Shown here one piece after another: positions 23,100 to 34,039 of a stretch of 64,000 bases of DNA (the stretch's first letter is position 1; every line of letters begins with the position of its first letter). The notes under the pieces were generated by a model. The model ran no database searches and was not told the DNA's origin. It saw nothing but the letters and a program-made list of their open reading frames with translations. The stretch is from Hofstenia miamia (lineage: Eukaryota; Xenacoelomorpha; Acoela), in the NCBI GenBank assembly GCA_004352715.1, contig SCFE01000018.1:155166-219165 (forward strand), written 5' to 3'. A program made the position numbers and the translations under genes.

Positions 23100-23640
23100 G
23101 GTCAATTCTTTTTCCAAAACAACTGGTTATATTGAATATCCTTCTGACATTCTCCAACTAATCAGAAACCTACCACCTTATAATACGATTAAAATACCGG
23201 TATTTACTCATAAACACAATTCAATATCAAAGCATTTTACATGTTTTAAGAATAAGAAAAACATTTTAAAAAATCCTTCATTAATGTCGCCACTCGAACA
23301 TGGAATTCGCTACCTAAAGAAATTAAAAATATTGAAAATTTGAAATCTTTTAAAAAGCATTTAAAAATTTTCCTTAAGCAAAAATATATTTCTGGAAAAT
23401 CATGGCTATGATACAAATTTTACAACAATGACTACCGGTATACTATAACGCGTTATTAAAATAGTGCTATAGTAATTTATCCATAGCCTGCAAGATTTCT
23501 TTTGTAATTTATGTGAATTGTATATATGTGTTTTTGTGAATTTAATGACGCTATTCAGATAAATTATCAGTTATTTAATTGTTAGCATTTATTTGAATAA
23601 AGATTCTCTAATTTTATTTTATCTTATATTTTATTTTTTA
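23100..23640 (+). pseudogene. 3' end of a non-LTR retrotransposon (RT C-terminal tail)
   Basis: The plus strand carries the tail seen after LINE reverse transcriptases: a TRTWNSLPKEIKN block followed by SFKKHLKIFLKQKY, stopping near 23411. A one-base shift separates it from the preceding FTCFKNKKN part. A short 3' region with AATAAAG follows. The rest of the element is missing, as in 5'-truncated LINE insertions. Confidence 0.75.
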
Positions 23641-24400
23641 GCCTTGTTTTAAAAAGGATAACTTGTTCTAACCAGCCATATGAATATTTATCCGATACTT
23701 CAAAAAGCAGACCTTAATATTTTTGTTCTAGTTAATCATCCTAAATTTATAAAAGACCAATATTTGCTTTAAATATTTAAGCAAGCTAAGTATCTTTTTT
23801 GTTTCATATATAGGAATGCTTAAAAACCACTTCAACCTGCTCTGAATACCACTTCAACTGCTGAAATATTGAAGAAATTGAAGCAGAGATATAATTTTTG
23901 TAGAACTGAAGTGCTTGTAGCACACAACAACCTATTTCAATCAATTACTATTTATGTGTCATTTCCATAACACTTGACATTAACAGAAAAATTAAACATT
24001 CTATAAAGTTTTAATACCAATGGTAATTTTTTGTTAAAATTTTAATACGTGAACATTCTACATTTAGAATGCAAATCTATACCTAGATATTCCAAAATTG
24101 TATTGATGAAAGAGAAGTGTTTTTAAAATTAAGCTTGCAGTTAGATACACAATTTTGTCAAAAGTTGGAAATTCGAAAGAACTTGTTCAGAATATATTTA
24201 GAGCTCATTTTTATCAAAGTATTTACAAAAGGGTTTCTCTAGTTACTTTCACTGTTTAGGAATGCTAAATGAAAGAAGTTATTACCGGTGAACCTGAAAT
24301 AGATCTAGGTCAATATTTAGGGGGTGGCCAGCGGCAAAAAATCGCAAACACCTCTTACACGATGTCCGAAAATACCTAACACTTTTGATACTTTAGCAGG
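23641..24400. other. Intergenic DNA, no gene seen
   Basis: AT-rich. No supported gene. Confidence 0.4.
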
Positions 24401-24401
24401 G

Positions 24402-24737
24402 CTCAGATGGGCATCGGGTACCCGACTTTTTCCGGTTATCGGGTTGTGTCGGGGTCTGATACAATAATTTGGATTCGGGTCGAGTACGCTCATGAAGTAG
24501 GTATTGTCGGTAGTTGTATGATAAAATAGATAAAATGCAGTAAATTTTTCATTTTGAATTTATTTGTAATTTTCGTACATTTGTACATTGAGTATTTCCT
24601 TTCTTCCGGTTATGTCGGGTAAGTAAATTGATAGTCGGGTCGAGTAGGAGAATCAATCAACGGTTCGGGTCGTGTTCGGTTGATCAAATTGTGTGTTAGA
24701 TCGTGTACAGTTTATTTATTGAATGCCCATCACTGCA
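24402..24737. mobile_element. MITE-like hAT element with TCGGGT-rich ends
   Basis: The left end reads CAGGGCTCAGATGGGCAT; the right end read inward is CAGTGATGGGCATTC. Both sides carry many CGGGT/TCGGGTCG phrases. No target duplication could be confirmed and no coding frame is present. Confidence 0.55.
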
Positions 24738-24903
24738 ATGCATGTCTCAATAAGAAATAAAGAAACATATTCTATGCAATTTCTGGATAGTGTACAATGC
24801 TAAAATGTGTTGATAAAAGGAGAGACTACCCATTTTTAGAAAATAATAACCTCCATAAAAAAATATATTCGTTTAATCACTACACTAGAAATAAATGGAA
24901 AAG

Positions 24904-25128
24904 TTACGTAAAAAGGGACTGAGCCTGCATTCTTTGCGGATGGAGTGCTAGGAAACTCTTAAGCACCTCAGCTGGAGAAATATCGATTTCGTGACAGTTT
25001 ATTGCAAAAACACATAGGTCGGATAGTCGGTCTGTACCCATGTTTATGCGCAGCCAATTGTAAATTCGTCGAAGACATGAGAATGAAAGCTCTGCCTCAC
25101 TGCTACCGATATGGAGCACAACAGACAT
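24904..25128 (-). pseudogene. hAT transposase C-terminal fragment (ZMYM1-like type)
   Basis: About 75 residues with SEAELSFSCLRRIYNWLR and a following MGTDRLSDL run. This is the dimerisation end of the hAT lineage domesticated as zinc finger MYM-type 1-like proteins. There is no upstream catalytic core on the minus strand, so it is a relic. Confidence 0.75.
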
Positions 25129-25232
25129 AAAAAGAAGTTCTCGTATACATATTAGGATTAATTAATGGTGGGAAAATAAGTCGAATTTTTTTATTGTGTA
25201 TATTTTAAACAGAATTTAAAATTCTACACGAT

Positions 25233-26228
25233 ATGATTATGAATAATGAAATTGTTAACAATTTTAATGAATTAAGGAACTTAGTAAATTGTTCAAGAGG
25301 CAAGACTGTAGATGATGCACTTTTATTGAGCCACGACTCTATTTTGTCTGAACTTAAAAGTTTATTGATATTGGGAAATACTGTCAGTAATAATGAAGAA
25401 TGTTACTCCAATATTATAAAAAGAAATAAATTAAACCAAACAAGCAGCTATTATATTAAATGTACAAGCAATAATTTAGCGAATAAAGAATCAATAACAA
25501 GTACGGATATTTCAAATGTTACTCAAGATATTCTTAAAGAAATTCAAGATGCTAAGGATTTTCCTAAAATTAGAAAGATATTCCCAAATAAGAATAATGA
25601 ACTTGTTTTTGCTTGTGAATCTAAAGCTGAGGTTGAGGTTATTAAAAATAATATCGGGAAAAATATGTCTTATAATTTTGTAGAATACAAAAAAATTGCA
25701 CCTAAGCTAAAAATTCTAAATGTACCGAGTTATTTTTTAGAAAACTCAAGTGCACCTGAAATCAAAGAAAAAATATTAGTTGAAAAACCAAAGTTGCAAG
25801 ATTTGTGTGGTTTAAATAATTCAATGTTTGAAATATTATTTACTAAAATTAACGGATATAGCAAAACCTCAATTATTTCGTCAAAGTATCCCCAAAAGTA
25901 CGGAAATTCTTACTTAACAACAGCATACATATTGGTCTTTAGATGTGCAAAGGTCAGTGAACATTTTTATGCACGTATGTGTTATAACTGTGGAATGTAT
26001 GGACACTCAAGAAATAAGTGTTTAAGAAAATCACATGTGTGTATGTTCTGTGCAGAAAATCACATATATACAAATTGTCCAAATAAGAACAATCCTTGTA
26101 AATATAAATGTGTAAATTGCAGCACTTCATACCCTGAGAAATGTAATCATTCTACTTTTTCGAAAGATTGTCCTATATATTTCTCTAATATTAATGTAAT
26201 AATGCAGAGAACAGAAACTGATGATTGA
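25233..26228 (+). CDS. LINE A ORF1, gag-like zinc-knuckle protein
   Basis: 331 codons, uninterrupted. The C-terminal third has clustered CCHC knuckles: CYNCGMYGHSRNKC (C-X2-C-X4-H-X4-C), then CMFCAENHIYTNC (C-X2-C-X3-H-X4-C), then a looser Cys/His cluster ending at KDC. This is the ORF1 type of I/Jockey-like non-LTR elements, which binds element RNA. The N-terminal half is Asn/Lys-rich and unrecognised. Intact length suggests a fairly young copy, although ORF2 is broken. The ATG at 25233 is the first in frame. Confidence 0.75.
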   Translation: MIMNNEIVNNFNELRNLVNCSRGKTVDDALLLSHDSILSELKSLLILGNTVSNNEECYSNIIKRNKLNQTSSYYIKCTSNNLANKESITSTDISNVTQDILKEIQDAKDFPKIRKIFPNKNNELVFACESKAEVEVIKNNIGKNMSYNFVEYKKIAPKLKILNVPSYFLENSSAPEIKEKILVEKPKLQDLCGLNNSMFEILFTKINGYSKTSIISSKYPQKYGNSYLTTAYILVFRCAKVSEHFYARMCYNCGMYGHSRNKCLRKSHVCMFCAENHIYTNCPNKNNPCKYKCVNCSTSYPEKCNHSTFSKDCPIYFSNINVIMQRTETDD

Positions 26229-26282
26229 CTAACACAATTAGAAAACGTAAATTTTCACGATTCTTACCTAATTAAGTCTAAT

Positions 26283-26825
26283 TTGAACAATTATGCAACT
26301 CCATTCATACCAAGTGAGGCATATCAAAATAACAATATTTATAATTATTCACCTTCCTTAAAACTAGAAGCTCCAAGGATTTTAGTAATTAATTGTAGAT
26401 CTCTAAGAAACATCAAAGATTTAAGTTCCTTATTAATTGATATTCTCACATATGAAATAAATGTCTGTATAGTTAGTGAAACTTGGTTTGACTGTGAAAT
26501 ATCTGAAAGTTATCCTCAACTGGCTGGATATTTTTGTTTTAGAAAAGATCGGGAAATTTCGAATAAAAGGCACAGAGGTGGTGATGCATGTATTTATGTT
26601 AAAAGCAATATTGAAAGTAATTTCGTAATATTTACTGAAGCAATTAACATAGAATTATTGTGGATCCAAATACTGTTTAATAAGAAGTTAATGTATATTG
26701 CCGGATTGTATAATCCACCAAATTTAACTGTTGCTAAGAAAAATGAAGTGCCAGATTGTATCTCTGATTGCATAGAAAATTTCATTTTAAGTAACCAAGC
26801 ATTATTTTTTTATTATTGGTTGTGA
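26283..26825 (+). pseudogene. LINE A endonuclease domain fragment
   Basis: The frame resembles the apurinic-type endonuclease of non-LTR elements: LVINCRSLRN, then VCIVSETWF with the catalytic Glu of SETW, then RHRGGDACIYVK, where the third Gly is replaced by Asp. It stops after about 180 codons; a shifted frame carries on with NLDNVITSHPNLY before LINE B sequence begins. The catalytic GDFN and SDH blocks are absent. Confidence 0.75.
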
Positions 26826-27109
26826 ATTTAATGATCTCAATGTTGATGAGCTGTCAAGTTCTATATGTATGACAAAACTCAATCATAAAAATACAAGAAA
26901 ATTAAGAAACCTAGATAACGTTATAACCTCTCATCCTAATTTATATTTTTTATATTTTATATTTCATATCTTTATTTCATGTTTATAGCAATACAACACT
27001 TATAAAAATATATATAAAAATGATGTAAAAATCTACAAACTAAAGATACTTAAAATAAATCTAAAAAAAACACAAAATTTACAAATTAAAAAGAATAAAT
27101 AAAAAAGAG

Positions 27110-28132
27110 TTAAACTAAAAATTTTTGCCATAGAATTTTTGAATGCCTGTATTTACATTGGTTTGTTAACAAATTTTTCTTCAATAGTTTCTTAAATGTT
27201 CTTATATTATGTTCTTTTCTTATCTGTAGTGGTAACTTGTTCCAATATTTACAAACTGTAGGTGTTAAGGCGTCTCTCCAAAACATATTCACTACTTTTA
27301 CTCTGCATGCCAATTTATTTGTTCTGTTATTTACGCTAACATTGTTGAACAAAGGATTTTTTTGTTTAACAATTTGAAACATTTTTATTAAACTTGCATA
27401 TATAATATAATAAATTGGTGATAACATGTTTAATGTTTGCAGAGTTTTTCCTGTTTGACGTATGTCGATGTTAAACATTGTACACAGTGACCAATTAAAT
27501 ATTCTATTGATGCGCCTTCGTTTATCATTAGATATATTATTCAGAAGTATGCATGCATACTTAAATTGACTATGCACCAGCGCCTCTACAATGACCTTAC
27601 TTTGAGTAATATTTCTTATGTGTTTTAGATAATGCACTCCACTTGCCATTCTGCTGATTTTGTTGTTCACAAACGTTTCAAAGGTAAAATTTCTATCAAT
27701 TTGGACTCCTAAATACGTCACAGAATATGCATTTTTTACTGGTGGATTATTTGGAGAAACCTTCAAAGTGATGTCCTTGTTTATGATATTTAATCTTTTT
27801 GGCGTGAAAATGATAAATTGCGTCTTCTCTGTTTTCATTGTCAATTTATTCTGTTTCAAAAAGATCGTGATTTGTTGGATAGCTTCTTCTAGTTTTTGAC
27901 TTGCGATTATTGGATTAGCATGATGGGTGATTACACAAATATCGTCTGCATACTGGATCNTATAATAAATTGGTGATAACATGTTTAATGTTTGCAGAGT
28001 TTTTCCTGTTTGACGTATGTCGATGTTAAACATTGTACACAGTGACCAATTAAATATTCTATTGATGCGCCTTCGTTTATCATTAGATATATTATTCAGA
28101 AGTATGCATGCATACTTAAATTGACTATGCAC
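27110..28132 (-). pseudogene. LINE B reverse transcriptase, YADD to C terminus (with internal duplicate)
   Basis: Reads through QYADDICVI (catalytic YADD), the palm/thumb region with TFETFVNNKISRMASG, then the C-terminal WRDALTPTVCKYWNKLPLQ tail and a stop. A segment of about 190 residues' worth of the thumb is present before the single N at 27960 and again after it, so the reading frame across the N is an artefact. Confidence 0.75.
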
Positions 28133-28301
28133 CAGCGCCTCTACAATGACCTTACTTTAAGTCATATTTCTTATGTGTTTTAGATAATGCACTCCACTTG
28201 CCATTCTGCTGATTTTGTTGTTCACAAACGTTTCAAAGGTAAAATTTCTATCAATTTGGACTCCTAAATACGTCACAGAATATGCATTTTTTACTGGTGG
28301 A

Positions 28302-28796
28302 TTATTTGGAGAAACCTTCAAAGTGATGTNTTAGATAATACATTCCACTTGCCATTTTGCTGATTTTGTTGTTCACAAACGTTTCAAAGGTGAAATTTCT
28401 ATCAATTTGGACTCCTAAATAAGTCACAAAATATTCATTTTTTACTGGTGGATTATTTGGATAAACCTTCAAAGTGATGTTCTTGCTTATGATGTTTAAT
28501 TTTTTTGGCGTGAAAATGATAAATTGCGTCTTCTCTGTATTCATTGTCAGTTTAGTCTGTTTCAAAAAGATCGTGATTTGTTGGATAGCTACCTCTAGTT
28601 TTTGGCTTGCGATTAGTGGATTAGCATGATTGGTAATTACACAAATATCGTCTGCATAGTGGATCAGTTCACAATTTGAAACTTGGTTAGCTAAATTATT
28701 AATGTACAAGTTAAACAGAATAGGGCCGAGAACAGTACCCTGAGCAACTCTTTTGTTTGTAAAAATATACTCTGAGTTTATGTTATCTAATTTCAC
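28302..28796 (-). pseudogene. LINE B reverse transcriptase palm fragment, second copy
   Basis: It includes GTVLGPILFNLYINNL and HYADDICVI, then the same TFETFVNNKISKMASG run, diverged by several residues from the copy at 27110-28132. This divergence shows at least two LINE B copies or alleles contribute to the assembly here. Confidence 0.75.
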
Positions 28797-28890
28797 ACGC
28801 TGTTGTCTTTTGTCTAAAAAACTACTTATAAACGCTCTTGCATCAATATTAAATCCATAATATCCAAGTTTTTGTTTAGTATTTGAAAAT

Positions 28891-29226
28891 CTAAACTATC
28901 AAATGCTTACTTANATCTCTAAAGCTTAAATTCATATACCTTGCAATTATTTTTTGATCACTGCATGTATTATTGTTTATCTTAATTTCTTGGATGTTGC
29001 GATTGACAATTTTCTTGCGATTTAAAAAATAATTAATAAAATTCCATCTAGACTTTGAATGTGAAAGATTTTTGAAAACTTTTTNATACTGGATCAGTTC
29101 ACAATTGGAAACTTGGTTAACTAAATCATTAATGTACAAGTTAAACAGAATAGGGCCGAGAACAGTACCCTGAGCAACTCCTTTGTTTGTAAAAATATAC
29201 TCTGAGAATATGTTATCTAATTTCAC
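28891..29226 (-). pseudogene. LINE B RT fragment joined to linker at a single N
   Basis: Begins with the GVAQGTVLGPILFNLYINDL block, breaks at the N at 29085 and continues with linker sequence that normally lies upstream of the RT. This wrong order points to mis-scaffolding. Confidence 0.6.
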
Positions 29227-29531
29227 ACGCTGTTGTCTTTTGTTTAAAAAAACTATTTATTTATCAGTGTTAAATCCATAATATCCAAATACTTTTGATA
29301 TTGGGTTTGTGACTGAAATTGGCCTATAATTCAGGTAATCAGTGGGATCTCCCTTCTTAAATAATGGCGTCACATCAGATTGCTTTAAAACATGTGGGAA
29401 TGAGTTTGTGTGATAGAGTAGTTAAATGCAAATAGGAGATATTCTGAGAAATATTTAATGTACTTTTTTAGTATAAACACTGGTATCTTACGACCACAAC
29501 TAGAGATATTGGGGTCTAGTTTGTCCATTTC

Positions 29532-30203
29532 CTAAATTAATTCAGCTTCCGTGATGTATCTAAACCTGAATAATTTTTGGTGCAATTGTCTAATATTGGT
29601 TACATGGTTCGCCTGTTCACCTTTAGAAGTACCCATATCTCTAAAGCTTAAATTCATATACCTTGCAATTATTTTTTGATCACTGCATGTATTATTGTTT
29701 ATCTTAATTTCTTGGATGTTGCGATTGACAATTTTCTTGCGATTTAAAAAATAATTAATAAAATTCCATCTAGACTTTGAATGTGAAAGATTTTTGAAAA
29801 CTTTTTTCTCATTTTCAACTCTCTGGCGCTTTTTTAAATTTAATAGTTCAGCTTTGATACTAACATACTTTTGATGAAGATCTTCATTAGAGTCCCTTTG
29901 ATATTCTTCCCATGCTTTTTTCTTCTCCAGTTCTAGCATCTCCACATCCTTATTCTTTGATATATTGTAACAATTAGGTTTAATAAACCGATGTCGATAG
30001 GGTGCATGCTTATTCAGGCGGAAGTTGATTTGGTTCAACATGAATTTTACCATATCATTTGAGTTTTCTAGAGTATAAACATAATCNATAGAGTAGTTAA
30101 ATGCAAATAGGAGATATTCTGAGAAATATTTAATGTACTTTTTTAGTATAAACACTGGTATCTTACGACCACAACTAGAGATATTGGGGTCTAGTTTGTC
30201 CAT
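29532..30203 (-). pseudogene. LINE B endonuclease-RT linker, copy 1
   Basis: Contains NKHAPYRHRFIKPNCYN, a Lys/Glu-rich helical linker and, after the N at 30087, the IPVFILKKYIKYFSEYLL RT entry segment. Typical of the stretch between endonuclease and RT in CR1/L2-like elements. Confidence 0.65.
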
Positions 30204-30418
30204 TTCCTAAATTAATTCAGCTTCCGTGATGTATCTAAACCTGAATAATTTTTGGTGCAATTGTCTAATATTGGTTACATGGTTCGCCTGTTCACCTTTA
30301 GAAGTACCCATATCTCTAAAGCTTAAATTCATATACCTTGCAATTATTTTTTGATCACTGCATGTATTATTGTTTATCTTAATTTCTTGGATGTTGCGAT
30401 TGACAATTTTCTTGCGAT

Positions 30419-30727
30419 TTAAAAAATAATTAATAAAATTCCATCTAGACTTTGAATGTGAAAGATTTTTGAAAACTTTTTCTCATTTTCAACTCTCTGG
30501 CGCTTTTTTAAATTTAATAGTTCAGCTTTGATACTAACATACTTTTGATGAAGATCTTCATTAGAGTCCCTTTGATATTCTTCCCATGCTTTTTTCTTCT
30601 CCAGTTCTAGCATCTCCACATCCTTATTCTTTGATATATTGTAACAATTAGGTTTAATAAACCGATGTCGATAGGGTGCATGCTTATTCAGGCGGAAGTT
30701 GATTTGGTTCAACATGAATTTTACCAT
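30419..30727 (-). pseudogene. LINE B endonuclease-RT linker, copy 2
   Basis: Near-identical to part of 29532-30203, with one A fewer in a homopolymer that shifts the frame. Upstream on the minus strand it continues without N into the endonuclease end at about 30.8 kb. Confidence 0.65.
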
Positions 30728-30911
30728 ATCATTTGAGTTTTCTAGAGTATAAACATAATCCCAAGGGATATTTCTTAGAGATGTAACGAAATCTTCTTCG
30801 TTAAAGTTAGAGTAGCTGCGAGCATATATTTTTTTGCGTTTGCTATTATTCAGGCTGTGACTAGTATAGTATAGGCATAAATTATGATCTGAAAAGGAGT
30901 TAAAAATATAG

Positions 30912-31752
30912 GTGTTAAAGAAGTTTTTATATAAAAATTGTTATACATTTCAAGCTGGGGTTTCTACATATCGTCTTGGATTAATAGCAGAACCTTCACT
31001 TATAACAGGTATAGAAAAAGTGACAATTCCATTTCAAATTATTAATGGAAAAAATATTGAAAAACTAAACTGTTTAATGAATAATATAAATTTTGAAGAA
31101 TTTGAAGAAATCATACGATACGATATTGATGAAGGGACTGCATTATTTTGTAAGACAATCAAGAGTTGCATTGACAGAGAATGTCCAATCATTAATGTTA
31201 AAATGACAAACAAGGATCCAATTTTCATGACTCCTCAAATTAAATATTTATTGAGAAAAAAGAAGAAATTAATGCGTAAAAAACAATTTCATAGAGCAAA
31301 TGAAATNGCGGTTCAAACTCTCGAAACAAACTGTGCCTCTCTTGCTAAATATTTTGCCTCTATAAAACTAAGAGTAAATCNAAAATGACAAACAAGGATC
31401 CAATTTTCATGACTCATCAAATTAAATATTTATTGAGAAAAAAGAAGAAATTAATGCGTAAAAAACAATTTCATAGAGCAAATGAAATGTTTGAAAGAAT
31501 TAATAAAGAAATTAAAAAGTATTTCAAGGAAAAATTCAAAAAAATGGTGGGCTTCTGTAAATCAACTTATGGGACGCAATACACTATCAAAGATGAATAA
31601 AGAATTTGATGCAAATGAAATCAACAAAATGTTTACTGATATATCAAATGATTTGAATTACAAGCAACCTAGAACTCCTAGTATAGATAGTGAAGAGATT
31701 CCAACCCTAACAATGCATCAAGTATATCATGCATTGAAAAGTGTCAAAAAAA
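30912..31752 (+). pseudogene. LINE A endonuclease-RT linker
   Basis: Plus-strand frames include CPIINVKMTNKDPIFMTPQI and a Lys-rich LLRKKKKLMRKKQFH block, then KWWASVNQLMGR in a shifted frame, as seen between endonuclease and RT in non-LTR elements. About 100 bp is repeated on either side of the Ns at 31307 and 31381. The N gap from 31753 removes the RT. Confidence 0.65.
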
Positions 31753-32391
31753 NNNNNNNNNNNNNNNNNNNNNNNNNNNNNNNNNNNNNNNNNNNNNNNN
31801 NNNNNNNNNNNNNNNNNNNNNNNNNNNNNNNNNNNNNNNNNNNNNNNNNNNNNNNNNNNNNNNNNNNNNNNNNNNNNNNNNNNNNNNNNNNNNNNNNNNN
31901 NNNNNNNNNNNNNNNNNNNNNNNNNNNNNNNNNNNNNNNNNNNNNNNNNNNNNNNNNNNNNNNNNNNNNNNNNNNNNNNNNNNNNNNNNNNNNNNNNNNN
32001 NNNNNNNNNNNNNNNNNNNNNNNNNNNNNNNNNNNNNNNNNNNNNNNNNNNNNNNNNNNNNNNNNNNNNNNNNNNNNNNNNNNNNNNNNNNNNNNNNNNN
32101 NNNNNNNNNNNNNNNNNNNNNNNNNNNNNNNNNNNNNNNNNNNNNNNNNNNNNNNNNNNNNNNNNNNNNNNNNNNNNNNNNNNNNNNNNNNNNNNNNNNN
32201 NNNNNNNNNNNNNNNNNNNNNNNNNNNNNNNNNNNNNNNNNNNNNNNNNNNNNNNNNNNNNNNNNNNNNNNNNNNNNNNNNNNNNNNNNNNNNNNNNNNN
32301 NNNNNNNNNNNNNNNNNNNNNNNNNNNNNNNNNNNNNNNNNNNNNNNNNNNNNNNNNNNNNNNNNNNNNNNNNNNNNNNNNNNNNNNNNNN
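31753..32391. other. Assembly gap (639 N)
   Basis: Run of N. Frames drawn across it are meaningless. Confidence 0.99.
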
Positions 32392-32419
32392 TATATATAT
32401 ATATATATATATATATATT
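32392..32419. repeat. (TA)n tract at gap edge
   Basis: TA repeat directly after the gap. Confidence 0.9.
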
Positions 32420-32448
32420 CATAAATACACTTATTTACATAATGTTAC

Positions 32449-32610
32449 CTCATTTTTTGGGTAAACTAGGGTTTTACATCTTTTACATTTCTGCCTTCTT
32501 TTTTCCCAATTTGTATAACTGATCCACTCAAACTTGCATTTTGTACAAATATATCCTCTAATAGATATTACCAACTTTTGTGAATTTGTCTTTTTTTCTT
32601 TCACAACTAC
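32449..32610 (-). CDS. Possible exon of a 3CxxC/ZAR1-ZCCHC24-like zinc-finger protein
   Basis: On the minus strand a 54-codon open block lies between an acceptor (ATTATCACAG) and a donor (GAG then GTAACA). It encodes GYICTKCKFEWISYTNWEK followed by KCKRCKTLVYP. The C-X2-C, W-x-S-like, W, C-X2-C, VYP pattern resembles the zinc-binding C terminus of ZAR1 and ZCCHC24-type proteins, which bind RNA or act in germ cells. I could not find neighbouring exons; the N gap lies just downstream. It could instead be a relic of a mobile element. Confidence 0.4.
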
Positions 32611-32664
32611 CTGTGATAATATAAATTTACTAAATTTTAGCACTTGAAACTTCAATACATACAT

Positions 32665-33489
32665 ACATTGTATATAAACATGACGTAAAAATACTTTACC
32701 ATTGTATGTTTATTATGTGAATAATATATTAACAAGTTCTTGCGCAATATGTTACAAATACGTGTAATATATTGTTTATTGTCAATTATTGAATTTGCAA
32801 ATGACAATATTAGAAAATCAAATCTTTGGTGGCGTTTAGGAACGTCAAAACTACTATTCATTAAGTTTCTATAGCACACGCTAATTATTAAAGTGTAATA
32901 ACAACCAGAGAATGAATTCAAAAAATGTTAACTAAAACATTTGATAGCAATATATTATAAGTGGCAGTGTATGAATGGATTTTGCATGCAACTAATATAA
33001 AATTTACATTAAATCAATTTTTTTTGAAAATGTGTTGCATTCTTAATAGTGTAGAACAAATATAGGATATTGGATAATGAGGTTTGACAAATAGAACTTG
33101 ACCCATTGAGTCAAAGAAAATAATAGTCAAAGCAATATATTTACTAAATAGTTACACATAAAATAAAATATAAACAACTTTAAAGCTACTAACTAATAAT
33201 CGCATACATAATAATAATAATAATAATAATAAAAAAATATTTCATTAATTCTTGTATCAAATATATGATAAAAGACACGAAGTTAATGGTGTTAATTATA
33301 TTAGAAATTATTGACTTTCATACTATATATATTTTATAAACTTGATAACAGAAATCCACTTTTAAGATTTTGTTGACAAAGAAAATTCCATCCATAACAG
33401 AAGCTTTTGATATATTTGAAATGATTATCACATAATTTGTGAATTATGAATTTTTTCTCAAATTTAAAATGTATGTGATATATCTATGT
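32665..33489. other. AT-rich DNA with an (ATA)n tract
   Basis: No supported gene. A trinucleotide run (about eight ATA units) lies near 33209-33232. Confidence 0.5.
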
Positions 33490-33870
33490 TAGGCTTTTGC
33501 GAGTTGACTTTTTTATGTTCAAGTCGAATTGAAACCCCAACTCACGAGTTCGAGTATGGCTAAAATTATATTTAGAGATACTTTTTTCATTAGACTAAGT
33601 TGTATAGAGCTGTGCTAGCCCATAAAAATTTGAAGACAGAAATACAACATGCTAAACTAAATGAGAAAAACCAAGTCTGATGGCTTGCAATTTGAGATAA
33701 TTTTGAAAGTTCAATCAATTCTTCAACCCTACAGGCAAGAATTGAACAAAAATATATGGCATTTTATTAAATATCAAGTTGGTTTTATGTTCTTGAAAGA
33801 AGGAGTTGAGCCTTTTGTCCTCGAGTCAAGTTTGAGTACACAAACTCAACAAAAATTTACAGAACTTAGG
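33490..33870. repeat. MITE-like repeat, copy 2 (relative at 17416-17806)
   Basis: Starts TAGGCTTTTGCGAG and shares the interior of the 17416 copy (TTGCAATTTGAGATAA, CTACAGGCAA, AAATACAACATGCTAAAC-like). The 70-codon open frame inside is not conserved in the other copy. Confidence 0.7.
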
Positions 33871-34039
33871 TGACCCCAATCCATGCTGTGCTGCGGTAAC
33901 AAAAAGCATTAAAATACCAAAAAATTTTCTGAATAATACAAAGCATTGAGCACTTCTTCTAGTTAAGAAAAGCATTGGTGAAATTATCAAGCTTGATGGA
34001 TTTAAGGGGTTGTTTCATTTTTGTACTCTCGGCATAACA

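Larger units (their letters stand above)
26945..30900 (-). mobile_element. LINE B, minus strand, in fragmented and duplicated pieces
   Basis: Minus-strand pieces run from an endonuclease end (SFSDHNLCLYYTS near 30.88 kb) through linker and RT to the C-terminal tail at 27110. Single Ns at 27960, 28330, 28914, 29085 and 30087 separate near-identical repeats of the same parts, so this is a patchwork of contigs from one or two related copies rather than a linear element. Confidence 0.65.
25140..31752 (+). mobile_element. LINE A, plus strand, split by LINE B and cut by an N gap
   Basis: The order on the plus strand is zinc-knuckle ORF1 (25233-26228), endonuclease (26283-26940), an interruption by opposite-strand LINE B (about 26945-30900), then the endonuclease-to-RT linker (30912-31752), ending at the gap. 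The two plus-strand halves fit one non-LTR element read through the interruption, but single-N joins nearby leave the exact layout unsure. Confidence 0.6.

Noticed and set aside
27110-28132. A single 340-codon RT protein
   Set aside because: The frame crosses an N at 27960 with the same segment on both sides; it is two overlapping pieces of one region.
31482-32522. Long frames through 31.7-32.4 kb, and likewise through 46.1-47.2 and 49.3-49.6 kb
   Set aside because: They consist mostly of N.
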